A stretch of DNA of 33,428 bases, taken from NCBI GenBank assembly GCA_011319805.1, contig SJRY01000088.1, positions 1-33,428 of the forward strand, read 5' to 3'. The notes under the pieces are model-generated. The model saw only the letters and a program-made list of their open reading frames with translations. It made no database searches and was not told the DNA's origin. The position numbers and the translations under genes were made by a program. Position 1 is the stretch's first letter; every line of letters begins with the position of its first letter. The DNA is from Macrocybe gigantea. Lineage: Eukaryota; Basidiomycota; Agaricomycetes; Agaricales; Callistosporiaceae. Positions 9,865 through 20,069 of this stretch are shown one piece after another.

Positions 9865-12800
9865 ATGCGGCCATCGACGCCGCCACCGTTTCCAATGTCT
9901 CTCTTCCTCTTACTCCTCTCATCGAGCGCGGTGCTCGGCTATACCAGGAACGCATCGTGGGGTAGCCTGGGCCAGAATTTCAATTCAAGCTATCAAGTCC
10001 CCGTACGTCTCGCTCCACTTCCCGCCGGGATTGCGGAGCTCATCTTACACGTTCATTTGTGTGCTTGTAGGGATTGCTTTCGTTCGATCACAGGCCTGGT
10101 GCGTGGTAGCATCGTCATCATTGCAGCGGGTTGCACATGCGCAGCTGGCGCTAACTTCGTTTCGTGGAAACCTTTGCACAGAGAAGTGCCCGCCGTGCTT
10201 TAACTGTCTTCTGCCCGCCTTCACATGCGGGCAATATGGCAAATGCGATCCCTACAATGGCCAATGCCAATGCCCGCCTGGTTGGGGTGGCATCGACTGC
10301 TTGACACCCGTACGTTCTTCCTGATGACGTACAAATGCGAAGGTGCCGGTATATCATTCTGACTGTCACGCTTCTAGAATGTGACTCTCTGGCGGACGGG
10401 GACCGGAGACGGTTAAGAGACGAAGGAAAGTCTTGCGAATGCAAGGACGGTTGGGGAGGGATCAATTGCAATGGTGCGTTGCCATTGCCTGCTCCTTCAC
10501 AACTCCAAACTGAACTTTGCGATCCAGTCTGTCAAACCGACAATGCCTGCGTAGGATTTCCGTTACCCGGCTCTATATCATCACACCAAGACGATTCCAC
10601 AGCGGCCAATATGACATGCTACAAGGGTGGAGAGACCGTCTTCAGCAATCATCAGATGTGCAACGTCACGAGTACCATTGTTCTCATCTTAAGCCTTCGC
10701 TTGTCTCAACTTAACCACATTTTGCAGACAGGAAAATCATTGACATGTTACCCAATCGTCCACCCCAGGTTACGTTCAGTTGCGACAGCACGGATAAGAC
10801 TTGCGCTTTCCAATTTTGGACCGCTCAGGTTGAATCCTTCTACTGCGCCTTAGACGAATGTACCTCGGAGAAACAACCAGGATACTCTACGAATACCACT
10901 GTTTATGCATGCAAGAAAGTGAAATGCAGTTGCGTTCCCGGCCGTTTTATCTGCGGCGAGGCCGGTAGCGTCGGTATGTCACCAAAAATGATGGCTCGTG
11001 ACTTCGCACATCTGAAAGTCAAACTCAATCAGATATTGGAGATTTCTTGAAAGAGGAGATCAAAGGTCCTGCGAAGTTCAGTTGTAAAACTGGGGCTGGA
11101 TGCAGGTTCGAAGAACCGGCCATGAACGGCCTTATCAACAGTATCTTTGGCGATTCTTATATTACTTTACAATGCGAGGGAGGCGAATGTTTGCACTTTT
11201 CACAAGTGCCCGGATATGTGGTAGGTGCGACGAAGTCATTGTCGTCGTGATTTCAAATTTTGTTTTGCAGCGTCCTCCGAAACCAGACAATACTCGCTGG
11301 GTTGCCCTCAGCGCGGCCAGTGCGGGTTTGATTGTTATCCTCGCTTCCCTGAGTAAGTACACATGCGACTGGTCTTTATAGCCTCACCTCACCGCGTCGT
11401 GGCAGTTCTATGGTATGCTGGCCGTACCCGGGCAGGAGATGACTTTGGCAAGATCCGCCTTCCAGAAGACGAAGCGGCCAAGCTGATGACAGATCACGTC
11501 CCCGCTTCTCTGCACTTCTCGGACATCACTTACACGCTCGGCTCGCGCACGATTCTCGATCGCATCTCCGGATCTGTCAAACCGGGGCAGGTGATGGCCA
11601 TCATGGGCGCGTCGGGCGCGGGCAAATCGACGTTCCTTGATATCCTTGCTCGCAAGCGCAAGCGAGGCGCCGTGAGCGGGACGACGCTCGTGAATGGTAG
11701 GGAGGTCAAGGACGAGGAGTTCAAGGGCGTCATGGGCTTTGTCGATCAGGAGGACACGCTCATGAGCACGTTGACCGTATATGAAACGGTGCTGTACAGC
11801 GCGCTGCTGAGGCTGCCCAGGGACATGAGCTTTGAGGCTAAGAAGTATAGAACGCTGGAGACTATGAATGAGCTGGGGATTCTAGGAATTAAGGATATGA
11901 GAATTGGAGAAACAGGTATGTGCCGTAGTCGCGTCATTTCTGATCGAGAGCGTGACTATTGAAATTTACTAGGCAAGCGCTCGATATCGGGTGGCGAGAA
12001 ACGACGTGTTTCGATCGCTTGTGAACTCGTGACTAGCCCTTCAATCCTGTTCTTGGATGAGCCTACGAGTGGTAAAGACGATCGTGCTGAGCATCCTGTT
12101 CTTCATTTCGCTGATGCTTGCATCCTGCGCAGGCCTCGACGCATTCAATGCTTACAATGTGATCGAGAGTCTTGTTTCGCTGGCGCGCGACTACAACCGC
12201 ACGGTCATTTTCACCATTCACCAGCCGAGAAGCAACATCGTAGCGCTCTTTGATCAGCTGGTTCTGCTCGCCATGGGCAAACTCGTCTATTCGGGAGAGT
12301 ACGCAAAGTGTCAAGAGTATTTCGAGTCGATTGGATACCCCTGTCCACCTGGATTCAATATTGCCGATTTTCTTAGTGAGTTTAAGTGTCAGTTCCCTGT
12401 TTCTGACACAATAATATGTTTCTAGTCGATCTTACTATGCGAGCGACACTGTACACTGGCGCAAGCGTCAGCAACGAGAGCCTCGTCGACGAATCGTCCT
12501 CTACTCCAGACACGACGAACCTGAACGACGAAGAACGTGGTCTGCTCTCCGCCCGCTCAAGACACTATCTTCCCTTTGGCTCGCGGTCCCACACCTCGGG
12601 CAACGGGCACCGGAGCGCCAGTGCGAGCAACTACAATCACGATACCAGTCACAGCCCCGCTCTGGCCGGGGCGCGCACTGCGCCGGAGGAAGGCGAGGAG
12701 ACAGAGCTCCAGACGCGGCCGTCGTCCTCTTCGGCGTCTGTGACGTCGCCCCCCACTGGCGCCGGACAGTATATCAAGAAGAAGACGTCGCGCATCTTCG

Positions 12801-14306
12801 AGGCGGTCTCATCGTCGCTCAAGTCGGCGCGCGGTATAGGGAATGGAGGAGGAGCCGCGGGCGAGGGCGTCACGCCGAAATTAGAGGCGCTTGTGAGTGC
12901 GTATGCGGAGAGCGGGATTGCTAGTGGGATTAGGCAGGAGATGGAGGACATTAAGCGGCAGGCTGATGGTGCGGGTGTCAATGCGGCCGGGGTGAATGTC
13001 AATGGGGCGCTGCCGGACGTGGCGCTAGAGACATCGTTATTGAGGGGGAGGAAGCGGGCAAGCTGGGGCACGCAGTTCAGGATCTTGAGTGGGAGGGCGT
13101 TCAAGAATTTGTACAGAGATCCGGCGCTTCTGTGGGCGCATTATACTTCTTCTATTGCTTTGGCTTGTGAGTGTTTCTGCTTTCTGTCGTGATTGGGCTG
13201 ACCGTCCGCTGTAGTAATATGTGGATTATTCTTCCATAACGTGACGTTCGTAATGGTCTTGGTTCCGTGTTGAAAGTGTTGTTGCTGACGCGTTCCGTAT
13301 TAGAAACGATATCGCTGGATTCCAGAATAGATTAGGTACGTCCTCGTGGTATATTGGCAGCGTCAGACATTCACTCTTCGTCTTAGGAATTTTTTTCTTT
13401 ACCCTGGCACTCTTTGGATTCTCTTGTTTATCAAGTCTCGGATTGTTTGCGAATGAGAGAATATTGTTTATGCGTGAAAGGTTAGCTATCAGTTGGACCG
13501 CTTCCATTGGAGAACGTCTGCTGAGGATCTGCCTGCGTCCTTTAGGGCAAATGGCTACTATTCGTCCTTCACATACTTTGCGTCAAAGGTACTTGAAACG
13601 CGTTTCGTGATGGGAGATGCAACCTACGGGGACTGATCGCCGGCGCACAGGTCTTGTTCGACATTTTGCCACTGCGGCTAGTCCCTCCGTTGATGTTCGG
13701 AGGTATTGTCTACGGGCTGGTGGGACTCGTGCCGGAGGTGGCGGGCTTCTGGAAGTTTATGCTGACGCTTGTGTTGTTCAACTTGACGACGGCAAGCGTC
13801 GTGCTCTGGCTCTCGATCGCGTTTGCGAGCATCAGCGTGGCCAGCTTGGTGGGAACGCTTGTCATGCTTTACAAGTGCGTGCCTTTTTCCTTGATTCCGA
13901 GACGTCGATGTTTGATGGATTTATGACAATTAAAAATTAGCCTGCTGTTCACTGGCCTGTTGATTAACCGGGAAACGATCGTGCCCGCGTTGCAGTGGCT
14001 CCACACGGTTTCGTTCTTCCATGCCGCGTTTGAGGCGTTGGCTGTGAACGAGCTGCGGTATTTGCAGCTGAAGGAGGTCAAGGTGAGCCGTATCAGGGCT
14101 GTGCACGTCGGAGCATGTGCTTAGATCTGTTTTCATTGCAGTACGGCGTAGAGTTGGACGTGCCGGCTGCCACGATCTTGTCGGTGTTTGGATTGCGCGC
14201 GCAGTCGTTCTGGTGGCCAAACATCTCTTTGCTGGGCATTTTCTTTGTTCTATTCACAACGGCGAGCTTTGTGACGCTGCACTTTTTCGTGAAGGAGAAA
14301 CGGTAG
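9865..14306 (+). CDS. ADP1-like: ABCG-family transporter with EGF-like N-terminal region (ADP1-like), 19 exons
   Basis: Putative ATP-driven membrane transporter of the fungal ABCG group; the substrate is unknown. Exons: 9865-10002, 10071-10098, 10182-10309/10313, 10378-10473, 10528-10671, 10728-10973, 11033-11220, 11271-11352, 11406-11915, 11973-12071, 12133-12375, 12426-13166, 13215-13245, 13304-13335, 13387-13480, 13546-13588, 13651-13874, 13941-14082, 14142-14306, about 1,125 residues. Order: signal peptide; cysteine-rich EGF-like modules ([19 protein letters not shown] and [12 protein letters not shown]); a luminal/extracellular Cys-rich region; a membrane helix at about 325-351; the nucleotide-binding domain with Walker [10 protein letters not shown] (about 419), signature SGGEKRR and Walker [11 protein letters not shown] followed by LDAFNAYN; a long Ser-rich linker; then about six membrane segments. 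ATPase before membrane domain is the ABCG order. All phases agree except intron 3, where the strong GTACGT donor (10310) breaks frame and GTTCTT at 10314 would keep it. The start could also be ATG 9895. Confidence 0.88.
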
Positions 14307-14523
14307 TTTTTATAATTTATTGTTCTATGCAAAATGGAATGTCACGTGTTCTGGTCCGTGCGTTTTTGGTTGGTAGCGACGGGGCCTGGGCTATAATTAA
14401 ATTGCAACTCCGCTTGGCGGCGTGGTTTAAGTCTCGGCTGAACTGCGATTTACAACTTGCACCCGTTCTCCATCCTCCGATTTTATTTCGTATACATACG
14501 TTTTAACAGGCATCTGGACTATC

Positions 14524-15885
14524 ATGTCCTCCGTCGCTCTTTCGCTTTTGGCCATCGCCGCCGTATCCGTCGTTAATGCTCAAACACCCCAGAGCACTTT
14601 CCCTCCCGTTCCCCTCGCATCGAAACATTTCCAGTATCCTGGTGGAATTGTGCGTTTTTCTTGGTGTGGAGCGGCTTGCGTGTTGAATTGGCAATTAATG
14701 TTCCTTTTATAGCCCTACAAAGTTGATACCGACCAAGGCCTCATCCGTGGAACCCAAAAAGGTTTCAACATTTGCAACTCGACCACGCAGACCCAAGATT
14801 CCCTTTGCCAAACTTCGTTTTTGAACTCTATCGATGGTGGGTTCCGATCTTGAGTGGTTGTTCGGTTTAGGGTGCTGATACGTGGCATATTCTTTTTTTG
14901 CCTAGATTTCTGTTTGTGGGGACCTCCCGATCCAAATTCCGTTGTGGCCGACACTGAAGGAGAGATGGTCGCTTGGTGCACGAAGCCCGGTCATGGCTCT
15001 CGTCTCATTCCCGCAGGCGCTCTCCAAGGCGTGCAGTTCATGAAGACCCCCGACTACGTTCAGGTTGTTGGGTTCATCGACCAGTCGAAGATCAACATGC
15101 AAGCCGATGACTTCGGTGGTGAGATGGATCCCCACGGCGCTGATCTCGTGCGTAGCGTCATATTGGGGTTACCAGTGGTAACATTTGATGCTGATTTCTG
15201 GTCGTTGAATAGCGTGGGAACCCTATGGGTGGTATCTTCTTCTCCAACGCGTTTAGCAGCAACAAGGATCAATTCACTCAAGTTATTGAATGGCACAAGT
15301 ACGAGTTCGTTCTGCATTCATCAATATCAATGCTTACTCCGCTTTAGCTTCATGGGTGGCAACTTTTTCTGCTTGAAAGCTTGCGATCCCGCTGGACCCA
15401 ATGCCGCCCAGTACTGCCAACACATCTATGATCGTATAGGCTGCGCTTTTAACGCTCCCAACAATGCACAGAACGGCACCTTTGAAGCTTGCCTTGGCGA
15501 CAACCAGGACTTCCCTGGTGTCTATACCACGAATGGCCAGGTCGTGACCTACACTCAACCTCCGGAGTCGCTCGGCGCCATCACTTCTATGCCCTACACT
15601 GCTCGTGTCCCTAGCAGCTCCAGCTGCTCCCAGTTCACCTCTTCCGTCCTTTATTCTGGTCTCGCCAGTGTCACTGCCTCTGGTGCCTCCGCCACGCCGA
15701 CGTCGTCTGGTTCGTCTTCTGCGGCTTCTGGCAAGCCCGCTTCCAGCGGTAGCAGCGGCAAGCCTTCTTCCAATACTTCTTCTGCTGCCGGCGCGAGCAA
15801 TACCAGCAATGATGCGACAACGCTTGCTGTATCTGGTGCTGCCACCATTTTCGGTGTCATCTTCTCGGCGATGTTTTTCTCATAA
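14524..15885 (+). CDS. secreted, probably GPI-anchored glycoprotein (macrophage-activating-glycoprotein-like)
   Basis: Exons 14524-14649, 14713-14836, 14906-15147, 15213-15298 and 15348-15885 join in phase to 371 residues. A signal peptide ends near residue 19 (SVVNA). The core carries the blocks YPYKVDTD-like (PYKVDTDQGLIRG), SLCQTSFLNSIDDFCLW, GEMVAWCTKPGHGSRLIP, FGGEMDPHGADLRGNPMGG, EWHNFMGG and PNAAQYCQHIYDRIGC. I recognise this pattern from a basidiomycete family usually labelled macrophage activating glycoprotein; its molecular function in the fungus is unknown. The last 80 residues are rich in Ser, Gly and Ala and end in a hydrophobic tail (FGVIFSAMFFS), typical of a GPI signal, so a cell-wall or membrane location is likely. 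It lies 217 bases downstream of the ABC gene, same strand, with its own promoter space. Confidence 0.85.
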
Positions 15886-16374
15886 GGTAAAGACTATGAC
15901 CGACGAAGGAAATTATCTTTCATGGATCATTTAATCCCATCTTCATTACCTTCTCATGTCGTCGAATCATGAACGCCGTTAATGACTATCGCCCAGTTCG
16001 CACAACGTTACCTACACGCAAACGTACCCCCTCGCGCGGTGTCCATACCCTAATCGCCCAGGTCCTATTCTTTGACTCGCACACTGGATGGACAATGATT
16101 GCAATTCCTAGCTACATTTGGCATTTCTCGTTGATGCTGCTTTCTTCCTGCAGACGTTTTACGTTGTTTACATCGAACTTTCTCCTTTTTTCGCTCTTGC
16201 ATCAGGGACAATTGAATAGGACTTGGTTTTATTATTATTCACTTCATTCCGTGCGATGGAGCAGTGATGGCGGAAGAGTGAACTTTGGAACGGCTGCTTC
16301 GTGCACGGTGGCTGAACGCATTCCTTCAATGATAGTGCTGTTTGACTCCAACCTGTAACCTGGAACTCGCCGTA
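15886..16374. other. intergenic, no gene recognised
   Basis: 3' flank of the glycoprotein gene up to the inverted-repeat element. Nothing coding is recognised. Confidence 0.4.
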
Positions 16375-17470
16375 CATACTGAAACCGCGCAAATTATAAC
16401 AAAAAGTCACGTCACGGACCCCATTTGTTGTGTTAAATTTCCATTTGTCACGTCGCATTTTACCTCTCACTGCTGCCAGCTCCTGTACTGTACATACAAA
16501 CATGAAAATGCGCGGCAACTTCAGGGTAAAGCCGTGCCCTTATGTTTGTTATATCATAATATAAGGTAGGGCTCACAGAAAACACGCGCACATCACATGA
16601 TCAAAGAGTGACAGAGCGTTACATTTGGCGGGGATCTCCAATAAATCTTTAATGGCACTTGTAAATCAATAGAAATCAAAAATCGGTTCGCGCAGACTTC
16701 TAGAGATGGAAAAAATGCATCGAACTGTGCGGACAGATTTTTCAAATTTCGAAAATTATGTGTGCCATTAAAATTATGGTATACTGAACACGTCAAAAAC
16801 CATCTCGACACGTCTTCATGCCTTTGCGCGCTCTTCGTAACCTAAAGAACCTGAAGAACTGGGCCACTTCGAACACGAGAAGGACCAATCGGACTAAGCG
16901 CTGTCGAGAAAATGATGGGGCCAATAAGGAAAATGAAGACGTGAAGATCAGTGATTATCTCGAGAGAAAACTCACTTCCTCCTTGCAACAGGTTTGCTCG
17001 TCGATCTAGACGGTTTATGGACGCGTACCACAAAGGATTGGATGCAAGACAAGCTGCGTGGGCGGGAAAAAAGTACCGCGGTCATCGAGTGCTTCCTAAC
17101 TCAATTCTCGCGGAGCTCGATGCTGTTGATGATCTTCGTGTTTAGCAACCAAATAGTGACCAACTTCGAAGTTCAACTCATTAGAATTACTTTATACCCT
17201 TTCTGATCTCATACGACAACGTAGAACATGTTTTATAGCTATATTCGATCTATTAGGCGCGTCCAGGCGCGTCCACGCCCCCATCTAATGACGCGTTTCC
17301 GTCCCTTTTGCAACCCTGGTCACAGCCAGTCACGTCCCGTGATGTGTGCGGGTTTTCTGTGAGCCCTACCTTATGTCATGTCACAAAATAGATCATTTGT
17401 TATCGTTCGAACCATTTGTTAATGTCCCAGTGTCACAGGCATTTGTTATAATTTGCGCGGTTTCAGTATG
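16375..17470. mobile_element. 1.1-kb non-autonomous DNA transposon-like element with terminal inverted repeats
   Basis: The left end 16375-16403 and right end 17442-17470 are perfect 29-bp inverted repeats beginning CATACTGAAACCGCG. A second nested pair, 16561-16596 against 17339-17374, matches at 34 of 36 positions (core TTTCTGTGAGCCCTACCTTA). CATTTGTT-like octamers recur between the outer and inner arms on both sides. The interior (about 16600-17330) has only short ORFs and no transposase motif, so this looks like a MITE-like or internally deleted element. Flanking bases (left ...CTCGCCGTA, right CCGCAGTTC...) show no obvious target-site duplication. The superfamily cannot be named from this. 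Confidence 0.7.
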
Positions 17471-17565
17471 CCGCAGTTCAATGTGATGTTGGAAAAGCAC
17501 GCTAAAAGGTGGGCGGGGAATCACTATAACGCTCCCTCTTTAGTTCAGACTAACTAGAGACGGTG

Positions 17566-18581
17566 TTCGACTTGTGGGAACCACAGTTCCCAAATCATTA
17601 TTTGCAAAAAAAAAAAAAAATTATTCATCATATCCGGATTGTCGACACGCCTGAGCTGCGTACGATTCGCAATTCCGATTGCGCGCCAGCGCTAACTTGA
17701 CGACCGCTGGTAGCGTAGAACGACCTCTTATCACGGACAACTCCGCGTATCTGGTGCTCAAGCTTAGACCAAGAGCGGCGTTTGTGAAGAATTGTGAACC
17801 AGAACCTTGAAAGCATACTTGTATCAAAAGTCGATCGATCGCAGAAGCTTCATCTCGGTCTGCGCGGGCGGCTAGGGAGGTCTTGTTTTTGAAGTCGACT
17901 GGCGCGTTTTTGAGAAGGAACTGTGATCGAAATGCACAGTTCGCCGTCTGGCAGGGATGCATCAGGATGAACCCGGTTGGGCGCTACTCTGAGGGAATAA
18001 GTAGCCAGAGAGACTTGTGAGGCGGATTCAGACAGGCCCTGAGCCCCTTCGAGGAATCGACCTTTACACAGAGTATCCTCCAACTACCTTTCACTGCTGA
18101 CCATGCGTGAGCAGACCTCGTTTTACTGATTTGCCTTGGGAGAACGTCTTCATCGTGGGGATTGCTGATGGGATGATGCAGGACCGTTTGATTTAGCTTC
18201 GCTCACTTCGAGACTCGCTGCCGCCGCCACGCTGGCTATCGTGCTGCACATGATGCTCAACCCAGGTCCTGCTCTTGCCTGTGCCTATGATGGCAGAGAT
18301 GGAGGTGGGATTGTGCTCTTGTAAAATTTTTTTTCTGTTGGAGGTACTGATGCACTCGGCAGGATGCATCCCTGATAGGAGGACCCCACCATTGGAGTGG
18401 CCTCCGCGCGATCCGTTTAGCTTTTAGCTCGTGGTTTGTTGGAGATTTGTTGAGGATTGAGAGATGGACGGTCAAAGTCTGCAACGAACGTGAGACGCGC
18501 AGGGCGGATTTTGGTTTTGATAACCATTTCTTTTCTCTTTTCTGTTGTAAAGTTGTGGACCTCTATGATCGTTGAATAGCC
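17566..18581. repeat. tandem duplication unit 1 (carries secreted-peptide gene 1)
   Basis: About 1,016 bases, similar along its whole length to 19052-20069, in direct orientation with an offset of about 1,487 bases. Shared landmarks include CCACAGTTCCCA, CACGCCTGAGC, CAGCGCTAACTTGACG, ATGAACCCGGTTG, ATAAGTAGCCAGAGAGACTT and GTTGAATAGCC. The two units differ by many substitutions and small indels, so the duplication is not recent. Confidence 0.8.
18103..18427 (+). CDS. small secreted peptide 1 (63 residues), tandem paralogue
   Basis: Exons 18103-18106 (ATGC), 18182-18304 and 18363-18427 join in phase and end at TAG. Introns are 75 and 58 bases, with GTGAGC...CAG and GTGGGA...CAG sites. The protein starts MRPFDLASLTSRL, has a hydrophobic stretch to about residue 34 (ending PALA, a plausible signal-peptidase site) and a mature part of about 29 residues, rich in Pro, Arg and Asp with two Cys, ending PRDPFSF. 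The same architecture, splice sites and C-terminal PF-x-F occur in the second copy, and exon indels between them are 6 and 3 bases, which argues for selection on a protein. No family is recognised. A TATA-like ATAAGTAG lies at 17997-18004. It could be an effector-like or signalling peptide, but that is only inference. Missed by ORF scanning because exon 1 is four bases. Confidence 0.6.
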
Positions 18582-19051
18582 TTTGCGCCAGGCCAGTCTT
18601 GAAATTTCATCCAGCAAGATCGACTTAGCCGCGTTTCCGATTTCATACATGATAAATAGGGTGCTTTCTCCTTCATTGACGTTGCTAATCGCACGAAAGT
18701 TTTTCGGGACCAATGAGCAAAAGCGCTGACTGCGCGAAAATACAATATAGTACCACTCACAGCGATGATTAAAGTCACGGTCAAAAGCATGCACTTGCCA
18801 TGAGTTTTCTGTGCCACCAGCACTATCTGCTTATGTGAATGAAAGAAAATGGTAGCTGCCCGTCACTGAGGTCATTCAAGTCGTCCATGCAATTTCTCTT
18901 TGATGGAGTGAATGCTTTCGTGTGCCTCGAACGGGATGAATGATATGAGTGGAGTGTGTGCACTGAATGGAACTGGACAAGACATCCAGTTTGCGACGGT
19001 CGACAGGGCGCCGGCTCTGTTCCTTGAAGAGAATGTACTTTCCATGACCTT
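18582..19051. other. spacer between the two duplication units
   Basis: Unique sequence, not shared by the two units. A - strand ORF at 18417-18794 spans its left part and overlaps the end of peptide gene 1. It includes a protein-like stretch (NVNEGESTLFIMYEIGNAAK) but no recognised family. Confidence 0.4.
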
Positions 19052-20069
19052 TTTCGACTCGCGGAAACCACAGTTCCCAGGACATGATTTCGCTTCGAAC
19101 CCCTTGTAAATTTTTTCATCGTATCTGGATCGCCGACACGCCTGAGCCATGTACGATCACGATTTTGCTAGTGCCAGCGCCAGCGCTAACTTGACGGCCA
19201 CTGGTAGTGTAGAACGGCCTCTTATCATGGGCAAGTCCGCGTATGCGGTGCTTAAGCCTTCTGGAATTCAGGCGAGGAGCGGCATTTGTGAGGAATTCTG
19301 AACTGGAAGGTATATAGAAAGTTGATCGATCGTGCAGAGCTTCACCTTGCCTGCTCGGCGGGCTAAGGACTTCTTCTTAAAGTCAACAGCATGCTTTGTG
19401 AAGGAGCTATGATCGAATGCACAGTTCGCCGTTAGGCAGGGCTGCACCTGGATGAACCCGGTTGAGTGCTACTCCAAATGCATAAGTAGCCAGAGAGACT
19501 TTCGAGGCGGATTCAGACAGGCCTTGAGCGCCCCCTCTTCGGAATCGACATTGAGACAGAACATCTAGCAACTGCTTTCACTACTATCGACCATGCGTGA
19601 GTAGACCCCGTTTGACCGTTTTGCCTTTCGAGAACGTGCTCATCGTGGGGACTGCTGATGGGACGACATAGGCCCATTTGATTTGGCTTCACTCGCTTCG
19701 AGGCTCGCTGCCGCCGCCGTACTCGCTGTCGTGCTGCAGATGATGCTCAATCCAAGTCTTGCTCTTGCCTATGATCACAGAAATGGAGGTGGGACTGTGC
19801 TCCTGTCGAAGATTTTTTTTCTGTCGGAGGTACTGATGCACTCGGCAGGATGCTTCCCTGATTGGGAAGAACGTCCACCATTCCGGCACCGCCCGCGCAG
19901 TCCGTTTGAATTTTAGCTCGCAGCTTGTCGGGGATTCAGAGACGAACGGTCAAAGTCCGAAATGATGTGAGATACACAGGGGGCGTTTTGGTTTCGATAA
20001 CCATTTTTTTTTCTCTTTTTTTCTGTTTTCCGTTGTAAAATTGTGGACATCTGTAGTTGTTGAATAGCC
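19052..20069. repeat. tandem duplication unit 2 (carries secreted-peptide gene 2)
   Basis: Second copy of the unit described at 17566-18581, same orientation. Similarity covers upstream region, all three exons, both introns and about 150 bases downstream. Confidence 0.8.
19593..19916 (+). CDS. small secreted peptide 2 (62 residues), tandem paralogue
   Basis: Exons 19593-19596 (ATGC), 19672-19788 and 19849-19916 join in phase; introns are 75 and 60 bases. The protein begins MRPFDLASLASRL, has a hydrophobic segment to residue 34 (LALA) and a mature part of 28 residues with a single Cys in GGCFPD, many Arg and Pro, and the end PRSPFEF. The signal region is nearly the same as in copy 1 while the mature part differs at about half its positions. 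Exon 3 is 3 bases longer and exon 2 is 6 bases shorter than in copy 1, both frame-preserving. A TATA-like ATAAGTAG is at 19482-19489. The function is unknown. Confidence 0.6.

Noticed and set aside
16818..17145. Short ORFs inside the inverted-repeat element as a transposase.
   Set aside because: They are 60-70 codons without a catalytic motif.
17566..20069. Reading the repeated units as transposon copies.
   Set aside because: No terminal inverted repeats or target-site duplications; only two tandem copies with a conserved spliced coding frame, which fits gene duplication better.
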